64,000 nucleotides of DNA from Bryobacteraceae bacterium (GTDB taxonomy: Bacteria; Acidobacteriota; Terriglobia; Bryobacterales; Bryobacteraceae), in assembly GCA_019187195.1 (NCBI GenBank), contig JABAQT010000021.1:35649-99648 (forward strand). Reading direction: 5' to 3'. Both the position numbers and the translations under genes were made by a program. Of this stretch, positions 17,809 through 26,546 are shown piece after piece. Under the pieces are notes generated by a model, which did not search any database, was not told the DNA's origin, and saw nothing but the letters and a program-made list of their open reading frames with translations. Position 1 is the stretch's first letter; each line of letters begins with the position of its first letter.

Positions 17809-20004
17809 GTGACGGTTGTGACGCTGAACTCCACCGCCCTCGCCCTGCTCCTCCTCACTCCTGCTCTTCACGCCGAAATCCGCTATCTTCCTTCGTCCCG
17901 GCTCTGGCATCTCTCCGCCGCCGGTGTCAGCTACGTCATCGGCGTCAACAACGGCAATCAGCTCCAACAGGTCTACTGGGGACCCCGCCTCTGGCGCGAA
18001 GCCGATCTCCCCGCCGCCCGCGCCGGCCTCCCCTGGGCCAGCTTTGACACCCCCGGCATGACTACTCCCGAGGAATACCCCGCCTGGGGCGGCGGCCGTC
18101 ACCTCGAAACCTGTCTCAAACTCACCCGCGCCGACGGCGTCCGCGAGGTCATCCTCGAATACGCCGCCCACTCCATCGAGGACGGAGCCCTCATGATTCG
18201 CCTCAAGGACAAAATCGACAACATCCGCGTCACCCTCACCTACCGTATCTCCCCCACCGGCATTGTCGAAAAGAAAGCCTCCATCCTCAACGGCACTGCC
18301 CAACCCGTCACCGTCGAAAGCCTTCAATCCGGGGTCTGGAATCTTCCCACCGGCTCCCCCTACCGCCTCACCACCACCTTCGGCCGCTGGGCCGGCGAGT
18401 GGCAACTCGAGAGCGAGGATGTCCGTCCCGGCCAGAAAATCCTCGAAAGCCGGCGCGGCCTCACCTCCCACCAGGCCAACCCCTGGTTCATGCTCGACGA
18501 CGGCCACGCCACCGAATCCCACGGCCGCGTCTGGTTTGGAGCGCTCGCCTGGTCCGGCAACTGGCGCCTTACCGTCGAACAGTCCACCCATGGCCAGGTC
18601 CGCGTCACCGGAGGCTACAATCCCTTCGACTTCGCCTGGCCTCTCGAACCCGGCCAATCCCTCGAATCCCCTTCCTTCTACGCCGGCTTCACCGCCGGCG
18701 GTTTCGGAGGAGCCTCCCGCCTCCTTCACCGCTTTACCCGCAATGAAATTCTCCCTACTCAACGCCTTCGCCCCGTCCTCTACAACTCCTGGGAAGCCAC
18801 CACCTTCCACGTCACCGAAGAGGGCCAGAAGGCTCTCGCCACACTCGCCGCCAGACTCGGCGTCGAGCGCTTTGTCATGGATGACGGCTGGTTCGGCGCG
18901 CGCAATGACGACCGCGCCGGTCTCGGCGACTGGACCGTCAATCCTCAAAAATTTCCCCGCGGCCTTAAACCCCTCATCGATCACGTCCACAACCTCGGCA
19001 TGGACTTCGGCCTATGGGTCGAACCTGAAATGGTCAACCCCGATAGCAACCTCTACCGCGCCCACCCCGATTGGGCGCTCCACCAGACCGGCCGGCCCCG
19101 CACCGAACAGCGCCACCAGCTCATGCTCAACCTCGCCCGCGACGACGTCAGGGAATATCTCTTCACCGTCCTCGACCGCCTCGTCACCGAAAACGCCATC
19201 CAATTCCTCAAGTGGGACGCCAACCGCAACATGACCGAGCCCGGATGGCCCGAAGTCCCGCCCTCTGATCAGAAGAAACTCTACATCCGGTACACCCGCA
19301 ACTTCTACGAAATCATCGATCGCCTGCGCCGCAAACACCCCGGTCTTGAAATCGAATCCTGCTCCGGCGGCGGCGGGCGCGTCGATCTCGGCATCCTCCG
19401 CCGCGCCGATCAGGTCTGGACCTCCGACAACACCGACGCGCTCGACCGTCTTCGCATCCAGGAGGGCTTCTCCTATGCCTACCCAGCCCGCGTCATGATG
19501 GCCTGGGTCACCGATGTCCCCAACTTCAACCACCGTTCCACCCCCCTCGCCTTCCGCTTCCTCGCCGCCATGCAGGGAGCTCTCGGCATCGGCAACAACC
19601 TCAACAAAATGTCCGCCCGGGACCTCGACTTCTCCAAACGCATGATCGCCTGGTACAAGTCCGTCCGCGCCACCATCCAGACCGGAAACCTCTACCGCCT
19701 CGCCTCTCCCCGCGCCTCGGATTTCTCGGCGAATCAATACGTCTCCGCGGACGGAAAACAGTCCGTCGTCTTCGGCCTGCTCCACTCGCAGCGCTTCGGC
19801 TACCCGGTCCCGCCGCTCCGTCTCGAGGGCCTCGAGGAAAAGGCTGTCTACCGCCTCCACCCTCTCGATCCCGGTAAGATCGACCTGCCCACGCCCGAGC
19901 TCAGCGGAGCCTGGCTCATGAACCACGGCATCTCCTTCCGCCTCACCGGCGATTATGACGGCTCCGCCGTCGTCATCGAGCGCGTGGATGCCTCCACGCC
20001 GTAG
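17809..20004 (+). CDS. Secreted GH36 alpha-galactosidase
   Basis: Hydrolyses terminal alpha-galactosides such as raffinose or galactomannan side chains. No ATG is available; I chose the GTG at 17809 (731 residues; another GTG at 17818 is equally possible) because it yields a perfect signal peptide with core LALLLLTPALHA. The catalytic nucleophile is Asp470 in FLKWDANRN and the acid/base Asp526 in SCSGGGGRVDLG. MDDGWFGARNDD and GLWVEPEMVNPDSNLYRAHPDW are classic GH36 (bacterial AgaA/RafA-like) stretches. The open frame continues upstream into the oppositely oriented surA-like gene, which is why a downstream start is needed. Confidence 0.95.
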   Translation: MTVVTLNSTALALLLLTPALHAEIRYLPSSRLWHLSAAGVSYVIGVNNGNQLQQVYWGPRLWREADLPAARAGLPWASFDTPGMTTPEEYPAWGGGRHLETCLKLTRADGVREVILEYAAHSIEDGALMIRLKDKIDNIRVTLTYRISPTGIVEKKASILNGTAQPVTVESLQSGVWNLPTGSPYRLTTTFGRWAGEWQLESEDVRPGQKILESRRGLTSHQANPWFMLDDGHATESHGRVWFGALAWSGNWRLTVEQSTHGQVRVTGGYNPFDFAWPLEPGQSLESPSFYAGFTAGGFGGASRLLHRFTRNEILPTQRLRPVLYNSWEATTFHVTEEGQKALATLAARLGVERFVMDDGWFGARNDDRAGLGDWTVNPQKFPRGLKPLIDHVHNLGMDFGLWVEPEMVNPDSNLYRAHPDWALHQTGRPRTEQRHQLMLNLARDDVREYLFTVLDRLVTENAIQFLKWDANRNMTEPGWPEVPPSDQKKLYIRYTRNFYEIIDRLRRKHPGLEIESCSGGGGRVDLGILRRADQVWTSDNTDALDRLRIQEGFSYAYPARVMMAWVTDVPNFNHRSTPLAFRFLAAMQGALGIGNNLNKMSARDLDFSKRMIAWYKSVRATIQTGNLYRLASPRASDFSANQYVSADGKQSVVFGLLHSQRFGYPVPPLRLEGLEEKAVYRLHPLDPGKIDLPTPELSGAWLMNHGISFRLTGDYDGSAVVIERVDASTP

Positions 20005-20281
20005 ACCCCGCGGCGCCAGACGGGCCAGGGAATGACGCGATAATAATCCGAATGCGTTAGTTGCCGTTGTACCGGCCGCAACGAGAAGAGGCCAACCGCT
20101 CGCGGCAGTGCGTCCCGGTCATCGCAGGCGTTTCTCCTCCGCCAGAAGGCGGTGCGTGCGCCTCAGCCATTCTGGCTTCCTCGACTTCTCGCTCCTGTCT
20201 TCTTCCACATGGCAAGGCAAAGTCTTGGCCGGTTGGAAGCTCAGGCGTCAGGGCGTAGCCCGTAACAACAACCGGTTGAAC
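20005..20281. other. Intergenic region with small hairpins between convergent genes
   Basis: No credible coding region is visible in these 277 bases. Two hairpins follow each other: CCGCC-AGAA-GGCGG at 20139-20152 and GCCA-TTC-TGGC at 20166-20176. TAATAAT-like sequence near 20039-20047 could be a minus-10 for a plus-strand transcript. A small structured RNA is possible, but I cannot match it to 6S, tmRNA, SRP or RNase P RNA by their conserved cores. It may simply hold the terminators of the alpha-galactosidase and pit genes. Confidence 0.35.
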
Positions 20282-21280
20282 CTATCCGCCCACAAGAAAA
20301 TGAATCAGGTGATGCATCACGAATCCCACCGCCGCCGCCGCTGGAATCGTCATCAGCCACGCCCATAAAATGCTCGTCGCAATACGCCATCGCACCGCCT
20401 TCGGACGGTAGATCGAACCTACCCCCGCAATCGCTCCCGCCGTTACATGCGTAGTCGACACCGGCATGTGCAGATACGTCGAAAACAGTATCGACGATGC
20501 CGCCGCCGTCTCCGCGCAGAATCCCCCCCGCGGCTTCAATCGCGTCAGCTTCGTCCCCATCGTCCGTACTATCCGCCACCCTCCGCTCATCGTCCCCAGC
20601 CCGATTGCCGCATACGCCGATATCACCACCCAATACGGCACGTGAAACGTCTTCAGATATCCCGATGTCACCAGCACTCCGGTGATGATCCCCATCGTCT
20701 TCTGCGCGTCGTTGCTCCCGTGCGAGTAACTGAAAATCGCCGACGAAACCAACTGCAGCCGCCGGAAGTAGACATCCATCTCCTTCGGTGTCGACTCCCG
20801 GAAAAGCCAGTGCACTCCAATCATCAGAATGTAGGCCAGCGCCATCCCAAGAACCGGAGCCACCACGATGAAGATCAGCGTCTTCGTCCAGCCGCTCAGT
20901 ATGATGGCCTGGAAACCCGACGCCGCGATCGCCGCTCCCGCGTAGCCGCCAAACAGCGCGTGCGAGGAACTCGTCGGCAAACCCCACCACCACGTAATCA
21001 GGTCCCACGCGATCGCCCCCAACAATCCCGCCAGGATCACATATGGCGTCACCATCCGCAGATCCACCATCCCGCTCCCCACCGTGCTCGCCACTCCCGT
21101 CCCCGTGAACATCGCGGCGCTGAAGTTGAAAAACGCCGCCCACAGCACTGCCTGAAACGGCGTCAGCACCCGCGTGGCCACAATCGTCGCCACCGAATTC
21201 GCCGCGTCGTGGAATCCATTGATGAAATCAAAAATGAGAGCGATGACTACGATGACCACTACCAGAAACAGTGTGTCCAT
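20282..21280 (-). CDS. pit: Inorganic phosphate transporter, PiT family
   Basis: A 332-residue membrane protein that co-transports phosphate (as metal phosphate) with protons or sodium. It carries the two family repeats: GFHDAANSVAT at residues 22-32 and YSHGSNDAQKTMG in the second half, each within hydrophobic helices. About ten membrane segments can be seen. It is encoded 15 bases after its DUF47 partner and almost certainly in the same operon. Length is short for E. coli Pit but normal for the DUF47-linked PiT class. Confidence 0.95.
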   Translation of the reverse strand: MDTLFLVVVIVVIALIFDFINGFHDAANSVATIVATRVLTPFQAVLWAAFFNFSAAMFTGTGVASTVGSGMVDLRMVTPYVILAGLLGAIAWDLITWWWGLPTSSSHALFGGYAGAAIAASGFQAIILSGWTKTLIFIVVAPVLGMALAYILMIGVHWLFRESTPKEMDVYFRRLQLVSSAIFSYSHGSNDAQKTMGIITGVLVTSGYLKTFHVPYWVVISAYAAIGLGTMSGGWRIVRTMGTKLTRLKPRGGFCAETAAASSILFSTYLHMPVSTTHVTAGAIAGVGSIYRPKAVRWRIATSILWAWLMTIPAAAAVGFVMHHLIHFLVGG

Positions 21281-21295
21281 GCGTGTCCGGGCGGG

Positions 21296-21901
21296 CTAAC
21301 TGTTTTTCACCACCACGTTTTGCAGTACATCGGCGACGTCTTCGCAGGAGTCCGTGGTCATCTCCAGCAAATCGTATATTTCTTTCAGCTTCATCAGTTG
21401 AATCGCATCCTTCTCCTGGTCGAACAGCGCCGCTACCGCCGCCCGCGACACCTGGTCCGCGTGATCTTCCAGCCGGTTGATCTCGATGCAGTGCTCAAGC
21501 AGCGATTTCTCCTGGCTCAGCGCCTCGAATGCCAGCGTCAGCGACTTCGCGCAGGATTCGATGATCTCGCATATCTGCAGCGCCGCCATCGGCACCGGCT
21601 TGATCTTATAGGCCACCAGCTTGTGCGAAACTTCCTCGATCCCGTCCAATACATCATCGAGCGCCGTCGCCAGCTCATGAATGTCTTCCGGATCGAGAGG
21701 CGTGATGAATGTCGTGTTCAGCTTTTGAAAAACTTCGTGGATGATCTCATCGCCGTCACGTTCGATCTTCGATATCTGCTCGGCCGCCCGCGCCATGCCG
21801 TCGCGCGCGCCTTCCACCAGCAGTACGGCGGCTTCGGATATGAGCCGCGCCTGGCCCAGGAAATAGTGGAAGAACTTCTCTTCCCGCGGGAGTAACCTCA
21901 T
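21296..21901 (-). CDS. DUF47 (PhoU-like) regulator of phosphate transport
   Basis: A 201-residue all-helical protein of the DUF47/PhoU-related family, which pairs with PiT transporters and is thought to regulate phosphate uptake. Recognised from EEKFFHYFLGQARLISEAAVLLVEG, the KIERDGDEIIHEVFQKLNTTFITPLDPEDIHELATALDDVLD core and NRLEDHADQVSRAAVAALF. The E/DxxxD motifs fit the metal-cluster sites known in PhoU. It precedes pit by 15 bases. Confidence 0.93.
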   Translation of the reverse strand: MRLLPREEKFFHYFLGQARLISEAAVLLVEGARDGMARAAEQISKIERDGDEIIHEVFQKLNTTFITPLDPEDIHELATALDDVLDGIEEVSHKLVAYKIKPVPMAALQICEIIESCAKSLTLAFEALSQEKSLLEHCIEINRLEDHADQVSRAAVAALFDQEKDAIQLMKLKEIYDLLEMTTDSCEDVADVLQNVVVKNS

Positions 21902-21960
21902 AAAATTTCAGGGAGTCTCCACTCAACCGGCAAACGAAGACCCAGTGTCTCATTGCCACT

Positions 21961-21972
21961 TTGACAGGTCAA
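21961..21972. promoter_or_regulatory. Palindrome upstream of the DUF47-pit operon
   Basis: TTGAC-AG-GTCAA is a perfect inverted repeat about 60 bases upstream of the DUF47 start. On the minus strand it reads TTGACCTGTCAA, which contains a TTGACC minus-35-like hexamer and a CTGTCAA half-site resembling one half of a PHO box. The second half-site is poor. Either a promoter element, a regulator site or chance. Confidence 0.3.
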
Positions 21973-21983
21973 CTTCAACATGA

Positions 21984-22775
21984 TTACAGTTCCGTCACAA
22001 TCGGGAAAAGTGCGCTCCCCTCCGTGCCCTCCGTGTTGCTCTCCAGATCGAGATACCGCGTGTCGAGCAAACGCCCCGGTTGGATATTCCCCATCGCCGA
22101 AAGCATGTTCTCTTTCAAATGAGGATGATCCCTCTCGAGTTCCGTGAAGAAGTCCCGCAGGCTCCGCCGCACCGTTCCCGTGCGCTGCGAACACCCGCAC
22201 GGAATCACCGGCGCCCCCAGGCTCTCCGCGTAGCGCCTGGTGATGTCTTCCGTCACAAACACCAGCGGCCGGATCAGCCGGAAGTCCTTCTCGCTCGAAT
22301 AGGTCACCGCCGGCAGCGCGCTCAACCTCCCCGTAAACAGCGCGTTCCTCAGGAAAGACTCGCAAAAATCGTCCGCCGTGTGCCCGAACGCGATGACGTT
22401 CGCTCCCAACCCGCGCGCGATCTCGTACACCGCGCGCCTCCGGAACCGGCTGCATAGATCGCAGCCGTGATCCGGTTTCTCCTCGAGCAGACGCAGGGAC
22501 GAACTGTCCTCGAAATACTTCCACGCGATCCCCTGCTCGAGCAGCCACGCCCCCAGCGGCTGTATCGGACGCAGAAACTTCCCCTGCTCCACGGTGAACG
22601 CGCACACGCTGAAATCCACCGGAGCCTTCTTCCGCAGCAACAGCAGCGCCTTCAACAGCGTCAACGAATCCTTGCCGCCCGAAAGCGCCACCGCTACCCG
22701 GTCGCCGTCGCGGATCATACGGAAGCGTCCGATCGCTTCCCCGACTTTTCTTAATAGCGTCTTCTCGATGTCCAA
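21984..22775 (-). CDS. ttcA: TtcA-like tRNA 2-thiocytidine synthetase
   Basis: Adds sulfur to cytidine 32 of certain tRNAs using ATP and a 4Fe-4S cluster. With a TTG start at 22775 it is 263 residues: PP-loop SGGKDS at 32-37, the cluster cysteines Cys105 and Cys108 in CDLCSRFRRR, and a third in IPCGC at 192-195 (Cys193 or 195), the TtcA layout rather than TilS. GLGANVIAFGHTADDF matches the tRNA-side region. No ATG is in frame nearby; the open frame upstream runs into the divergent rsmB gene, so the TTG six bases after a TATAAT box is preferred, implying a leaderless mRNA. Confidence 0.88.
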   Translation of the reverse strand: MDIEKTLLRKVGEAIGRFRMIRDGDRVAVALSGGKDSLTLLKALLLLRKKAPVDFSVCAFTVEQGKFLRPIQPLGAWLLEQGIAWKYFEDSSSLRLLEEKPDHGCDLCSRFRRRAVYEIARGLGANVIAFGHTADDFCESFLRNALFTGRLSALPAVTYSSEKDFRLIRPLVFVTEDITRRYAESLGAPVIPCGCSQRTGTVRRSLRDFFTELERDHPHLKENMLSAMGNIQPGRLLDTRYLDLESNTEGTEGSALFPIVTEL

Positions 22776-22781
22776 TTTCCT

Positions 22782-22787
22782 ATTATA
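22782..22787 (-). promoter_or_regulatory. TATAAT box six bases before the ttcA start
   Basis: On the minus strand TATAAT is followed by AGGAAA and then the TTG start. If transcription begins six to seven bases downstream as usual, the mRNA would start at or next to the start codon. No good TTGACA-like minus-35 is seen upstream. Confidence 0.45.
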
Positions 22788-22829
22788 GAAATTTGAGCGC
22801 CATCCACACTCTCCTCCCCTGACCTCCCA

Positions 22830-23978
22830 ATGCCCTCCGTCTCCCCCGCCCGCCGCGCCGCTTTCGATGTTCTCCTTCGGGTCGAGTCCGGAGCCTGGGC
22901 CTCCGACCTCCTCCGCGCCGTCTCCGCCCCCCTCGATTCCCGCGATGCCGGACTCGCCTCCGAGATCGTCTTCGGAGCCCTCCGCTATCAGGCTCAACTC
23001 GATCACCTCATCGCCCTCCGCGTACCCAAAGTCCGCCTCGACCCCGAAGTCCGCATCTGTCTCCGCATCGGCTTCTACCAACTTCTCTACCTGACCCGCG
23101 TACCCCCCCGCGCCGCCGTCGCCGAAAGCGTCGAACTCGTCAAACGCGCCCGCAAACGCTCCGCCGCGGGTTTGGTTAACGCCGTCCTCCGCCACCCGCT
23201 CCCTTCTCCAATCGAATGGCCGGATGATGCCACTCGTCTCTCCACGCCCCCTTGGCTTCTCGCGCGCTGGCAACTACAGTATGGCGAAATAAAAGCGCAA
23301 GGTATCGCCTCCGCCTCGCTCTCGCCTCCCGCTACCTACCTCCGCTTCGATACTCCACTCATCCCTCCCTCTCTGCGAGTCGAACCCACTGAAATCCCCG
23401 GTTGCTTCCGCCTCCTCTCCGGCGACCCTTCCGGCTTTCGCCGCCAGGACATCGGCTCCCAGTGGGTGGTCACCCTGCTCGACCTCCACCCCGGCCTCAC
23501 CTTCCTCGACCTTTGCTCGGCGCCCGGCAACAAGACCGCCCACGCCCTCGAATTCGGAGTCCGCGCCATCGCCGCCGACGTCCATCTTCACCGCCTCCGT
23601 TTCCAACCGAACCCATGCCCCCTGGTCTGCCTCGACGCCACTCACACCCTCCCCTTCCGCCGCGCCTTCGACCGCATCCTCGTCGACGCTCCCTGCTCAG
23701 GCACCGGCACCCTCTCCCGCAACCCCGAAATCAAATGGCGTCTCACTCCCACCGATCTCGCTGATCTTCACCGGCGCCAGACCCTCATTCTCCGCAACTC
23801 CCTCCAATGCCTTGCCCCCGGCGGCCTGCTCGTCTATTCCACCTGCTCGCTCGAGCGCGAGGAAAACGAGGATGTCCTCGACGAGGTCCTGGGCTCCGTT
23901 TCCATCCAAACCCACCGCCGTCTCCCCGGCCTTCAAACCGGAGATGGCTTTTTTGCCGCTGTGATACGATCGGAATAG
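22830..23978 (+). CDS. rsmB: 16S rRNA m5C967 methyltransferase RsmB
   Basis: Methylates cytosine 967 of 16S rRNA. The 382 residues have the N-terminal NusB-like helical domain (RRAAFDVLLRVESG ... RVPPRAAVAESVELVKRA, about 1-130) and a C-terminal SAM domain with FLDLCSAPGNKTAH, the catalytic-loop DAPCSGTGTLSRNPEIKW and the catalytic cysteine in YSTCSLEREENE. It is slightly shorter than the usual 430 because the linker is compact. No Shine-Dalgarno site precedes the ATG; the region upstream is pyrimidine-rich. Confidence 0.93.
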   Translation: MPSVSPARRAAFDVLLRVESGAWASDLLRAVSAPLDSRDAGLASEIVFGALRYQAQLDHLIALRVPKVRLDPEVRICLRIGFYQLLYLTRVPPRAAVAESVELVKRARKRSAAGLVNAVLRHPLPSPIEWPDDATRLSTPPWLLARWQLQYGEIKAQGIASASLSPPATYLRFDTPLIPPSLRVEPTEIPGCFRLLSGDPSGFRRQDIGSQWVVTLLDLHPGLTFLDLCSAPGNKTAHALEFGVRAIAADVHLHRLRFQPNPCPLVCLDATHTLPFRRAFDRILVDAPCSGTGTLSRNPEIKWRLTPTDLADLHRRQTLILRNSLQCLAPGGLLVYSTCSLEREENEDVLDEVLGSVSIQTHRRLPGLQTGDGFFAAVIRSE

Positions 23979-24006
23979 CGCTGCCGGCGCAAGGCACTAC
24001 CCTTCC

Positions 24007-24681
24007 ATGACGGAGATCCTTCCTTCCATCCTTGCGGCTGATTTTGCGCGTCTTGGGGAAGAGATCGCCCGCGTCGAGCGCGGGGGCGCTTCCATGCTTC
24101 ACCTCGACGTGATGGACGGTCATTTTGTACCCAATCTGACCATCGGTCCGTCCATCGTCAAGGCCATCCGCAAGATCACCAAGGCCACGCTCGATGTCCA
24201 CCTCATGATCACGGACCCCGATCGCTACGCCCCCGTCTTCATTGAAGCCGGAGCCGATTGCGTCTCCGTTCATCAGGAAACATGCCGCCACCTCGATGGA
24301 ACCCTGCGCATGATCCAGAGCGAAGGAGCCCGCGCCGGCGTCGTCATCAACCCCGCCACCCCCGTCTCCACCCTCGGCGAGGTCCTCGATCTGGCCGACT
24401 ACATCCTGGTCATGAGCGTCAACCCCGGCTTCGGCGGCCAGCAATTCCTCCCCAACTCCCTTGGGAAGGCGCGCGCCCTCGATGCCCGGCGCCGGGAGAT
24501 GAACCTCAACTTCCACATCGAGATCGACGGTGGTATTACCATGGACAATGTCACCGATGCCGTCCGCGCCGGTTGTGACTGGCTCGTTGCCGGAACCGCC
24601 ATCTTCCATAGTGAGGACCCGGCCGCCGCCGTACGCGGGATGCAACACCTTGCCCGGGAGGCTACCGCCATCCGTGCCTGA
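24007..24681 (+). CDS. rpe: Ribulose-phosphate 3-epimerase
   Basis: Interconverts ribulose 5-phosphate and xylulose 5-phosphate in the pentose phosphate pathway. The 224-residue TIM barrel has the metal-site stretch MLHLDVMDGHFVPNLTIG, HLMI, VHQE, the SVNPGFGGQQF loop and IEIDGGI near the end, all standard. It follows rsmB by 28 bases. A split transketolase that would use its product is encoded at 57.6-59.4 kb. Confidence 0.97.
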   Translation: MTEILPSILAADFARLGEEIARVERGGASMLHLDVMDGHFVPNLTIGPSIVKAIRKITKATLDVHLMITDPDRYAPVFIEAGADCVSVHQETCRHLDGTLRMIQSEGARAGVVINPATPVSTLGEVLDLADYILVMSVNPGFGGQQFLPNSLGKARALDARRREMNLNFHIEIDGGITMDNVTDAVRAGCDWLVAGTAIFHSEDPAAAVRGMQHLAREATAIRA

Positions 24682-24742
24682 TACGATTCTTCGAAACCCT
24701 CGGCTCCGCCGCTCGATCGAGTTATGAAAAAGGGATTGTGCT

Positions 24743-25993
24743 ATGCAGCTTTCTAAGCGAGTTTGGTTCCTGCGTCTGTTGACCGCCGCTCTTTGTGTGG
24801 GGATGCTCGCTTCCTGTGGCTTCCGCCGCAGGAAGTATGAGAACCCCATCACCAAGGACACCCAGCAGCCTGACAAGGTTCTCTTCGACAAGGCCGTCAA
24901 GGACCTCGAGCGCAATCGCTTCGAGGTGGCCCGCCTCACCCTCCAGACACTCATCAATACCTACGACACCAGTGAATATCTCGCCAAGGCGAAACTCGCC
25001 ATCGCCGATAGCTGGTTCCGTGAAGGTGGAGCGCACGGACTCGCCCAGGCCGAAGCCGAATACAAGGACTTCATCCTCTTCTACCCCACCCTCGAGGAAT
25101 CAGCCGAGGCCCAGGAAAAAGTCTGCATGATCCATTACCGCCAGATGGAAAAGCCGGACCGCGACTCGACGCACGCCCTCAAGGCGGAGGAGGAATGCCG
25201 CAACCTTCTCGTCCAGTTCCCCAACAGCAAGTACGCCCCCCAGGCCCAGCAGCTTCTTCGCAATATCCAGGAAGCCATAGCGGAAGGCGAGTTCCGCGTG
25301 GGCGACTTCTATCACCATAAAGGCAGCCATCCCGCCGCCGCCAACCGCCTCCAGGCGCTCGTCGATCAGTACCCCCTCTTCAGCGGAGCCGATGAAGCCC
25401 TCTGGACGCTTGGCGATTCCTACTCCCAAATGGGTCCCCGCTTCCGCGACAAGACCGGCCAAGCCTACACGCGCATCGTCCGGGACTATCCTCTCAGCCC
25501 CTACGCCGGACAGGCCAAGGAGAAGCTCAAGGAAATGGAGATGGAAATCCCCGAGCCCGATCCCGTCGCCCTCGCCCGCATGAAGTACGAAGAGGAGAAC
25601 CGCACCTCGAAGAGCTTCATGAAAAAATCGTTGGGCCTGTTCTCGAAGAGCCCTGACGTGACCCACGCCGCCAAGTCGGGAACCCCCGCCATGGAGCGCA
25701 CCCAACCCACCATCCCCGCCAGCGTGCCCGTCCCGGCCGCGGCCGGAGCAGGCGTCACCGACGTGAGCGTCTCCACCGTCAACGACTCGAGCACCCTCGA
25801 TTCGAAGCCGGACGCCCGCGCCAATCCTCCCAAGCCCTCCGAAGGCAATTCGCCCAACGGCCAGCCGGCCGCTTCCTCCACTCCGGCCGCCCAATCCGCG
25901 CAGGCCGCCGACGATACGCCGAAAAACAAAGCCTACCAGCCCGTCAAACAGAAACAGAAGAAGAAAAAGAATAAGAAGTCCGAAAATAAATGA
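24743..25993 (+). CDS. bamD: BamD-like outer-membrane assembly lipoprotein
   Basis: Lipoprotein subunit of the BAM complex that inserts barrels into the outer membrane. The signal ends in LASC with lipidated Cys25. Residues about 40-280 hold five TPR-like repeats of the BamD type (LFDKAVKDLERNRFEVARLTLQTL, AEAEYKDFILFYP, VQFPNSKYAPQA, PLFSGADEALWTLGD, IVRDYPLSPYAGQA). The last 110 residues are a low-complexity Ala/Pro/Ser stretch ending in a run of lysines (KQKQKKKKNKKSENK), longer than usual for BamD; its role is unknown. The stop overlaps the next start by four bases. Confidence 0.9.
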   Translation: MQLSKRVWFLRLLTAALCVGMLASCGFRRRKYENPITKDTQQPDKVLFDKAVKDLERNRFEVARLTLQTLINTYDTSEYLAKAKLAIADSWFREGGAHGLAQAEAEYKDFILFYPTLEESAEAQEKVCMIHYRQMEKPDRDSTHALKAEEECRNLLVQFPNSKYAPQAQQLLRNIQEAIAEGEFRVGDFYHHKGSHPAAANRLQALVDQYPLFSGADEALWTLGDSYSQMGPRFRDKTGQAYTRIVRDYPLSPYAGQAKEKLKEMEMEIPEPDPVALARMKYEEENRTSKSFMKKSLGLFSKSPDVTHAAKSGTPAMERTQPTIPASVPVPAAAGAGVTDVSVSTVNDSSTLDSKPDARANPPKPSEGNSPNGQPAASSTPAAQSAQAADDTPKNKAYQPVKQKQKKKKNKKSENK

Positions 25994-26532
25994 GCCGCGT
26001 TCTGCTCGCCGATGACAGTCCTCACGCGCAGAGGATGGGAGAGCGGATTCTGCGCGACGAGGGTCTTGAAGTCGTCTCCGTCACCGACGGGGAGACCGCC
26101 CTCGTGCGCCTCCTCGACGCCGATCCCGACGTCATCGTCGCCGACGCCTTCCTCCCCCGCCGCTCCGGCTTCGATATCTGCCGCGAGGTGAAGGCCAATC
26201 CGAAGTTTCGCCACGTCCGTGTCGTCCTCACCGCCGGCGTCCTCGAACCCGTCGATGAAGTCGAGGCCGCCCGCGCCGGAAGCGACGCCTTCCTCAAGAA
26301 GCCCTTCGAGGCTTCCCTGATGCTCGATACCCTCAAGCCGCTCCTTGAAAGCGCCCGCCAGGCTCGTGATTTCGCGGCCGCCGTCCACGAGGAGCAGGAG
26401 GACGCCGCCCTCGAACCCCTCGATGTCGACGAGGAGCGTGTCCGTGCCGCCGTCACCATCGCCCTCGATACCGCCATGCCCGCCATGATCGAGGAGATCA
26501 CCCGCCAGGTTGTGCGCGCCCTCAAAAAATAG
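25990..26532 (+). CDS. Response regulator receiver protein
   Basis: A 180-residue two-component receiver. Residues 1-120 show the acid pair Asp8/Asp9, phosphoacceptor Asp52 in VIVADAFLP, Thr81 in VLTAG and Lys104 in FLKKPF, so it should be phosphorylatable. The C-terminal 60 residues are acidic then helical (ALDTAMPAMIEEITRQVVRAL), with no DNA-binding fold visible, suggesting protein-protein output. No histidine kinase is adjacent. Its ATG overlaps the bamD stop, so the two are translationally coupled. Confidence 0.93.
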   Translation: MSRVLLADDSPHAQRMGERILRDEGLEVVSVTDGETALVRLLDADPDVIVADAFLPRRSGFDICREVKANPKFRHVRVVLTAGVLEPVDEVEAARAGSDAFLKKPFEASLMLDTLKPLLESARQARDFAAAVHEEQEDAALEPLDVDEERVRAAVTIALDTAMPAMIEEITRQVVRALKK

Positions 26533-26546
26533 ACAATAGGTAAAGA

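Noticed and set aside
20061..20258. A 65-codon frame in the pit/alpha-galactosidase gap
   Set aside because: No start site, odd composition and no recognisable motif.
22793..22813. A six-codon frame (MALKFL) before ttcA with a strong GGAGG-like site
   Set aside because: The purine-rich run is just the complement of the pyrimidine-rich rsmB leader; too short to judge, so not listed as a leader peptide.
22776..23273. Upstream in-frame extension of ttcA
   Set aside because: It overlaps rsmB on the other strand, adds 166 residues of low-complexity sequence and has no homologous N-terminus in the TtcA family.
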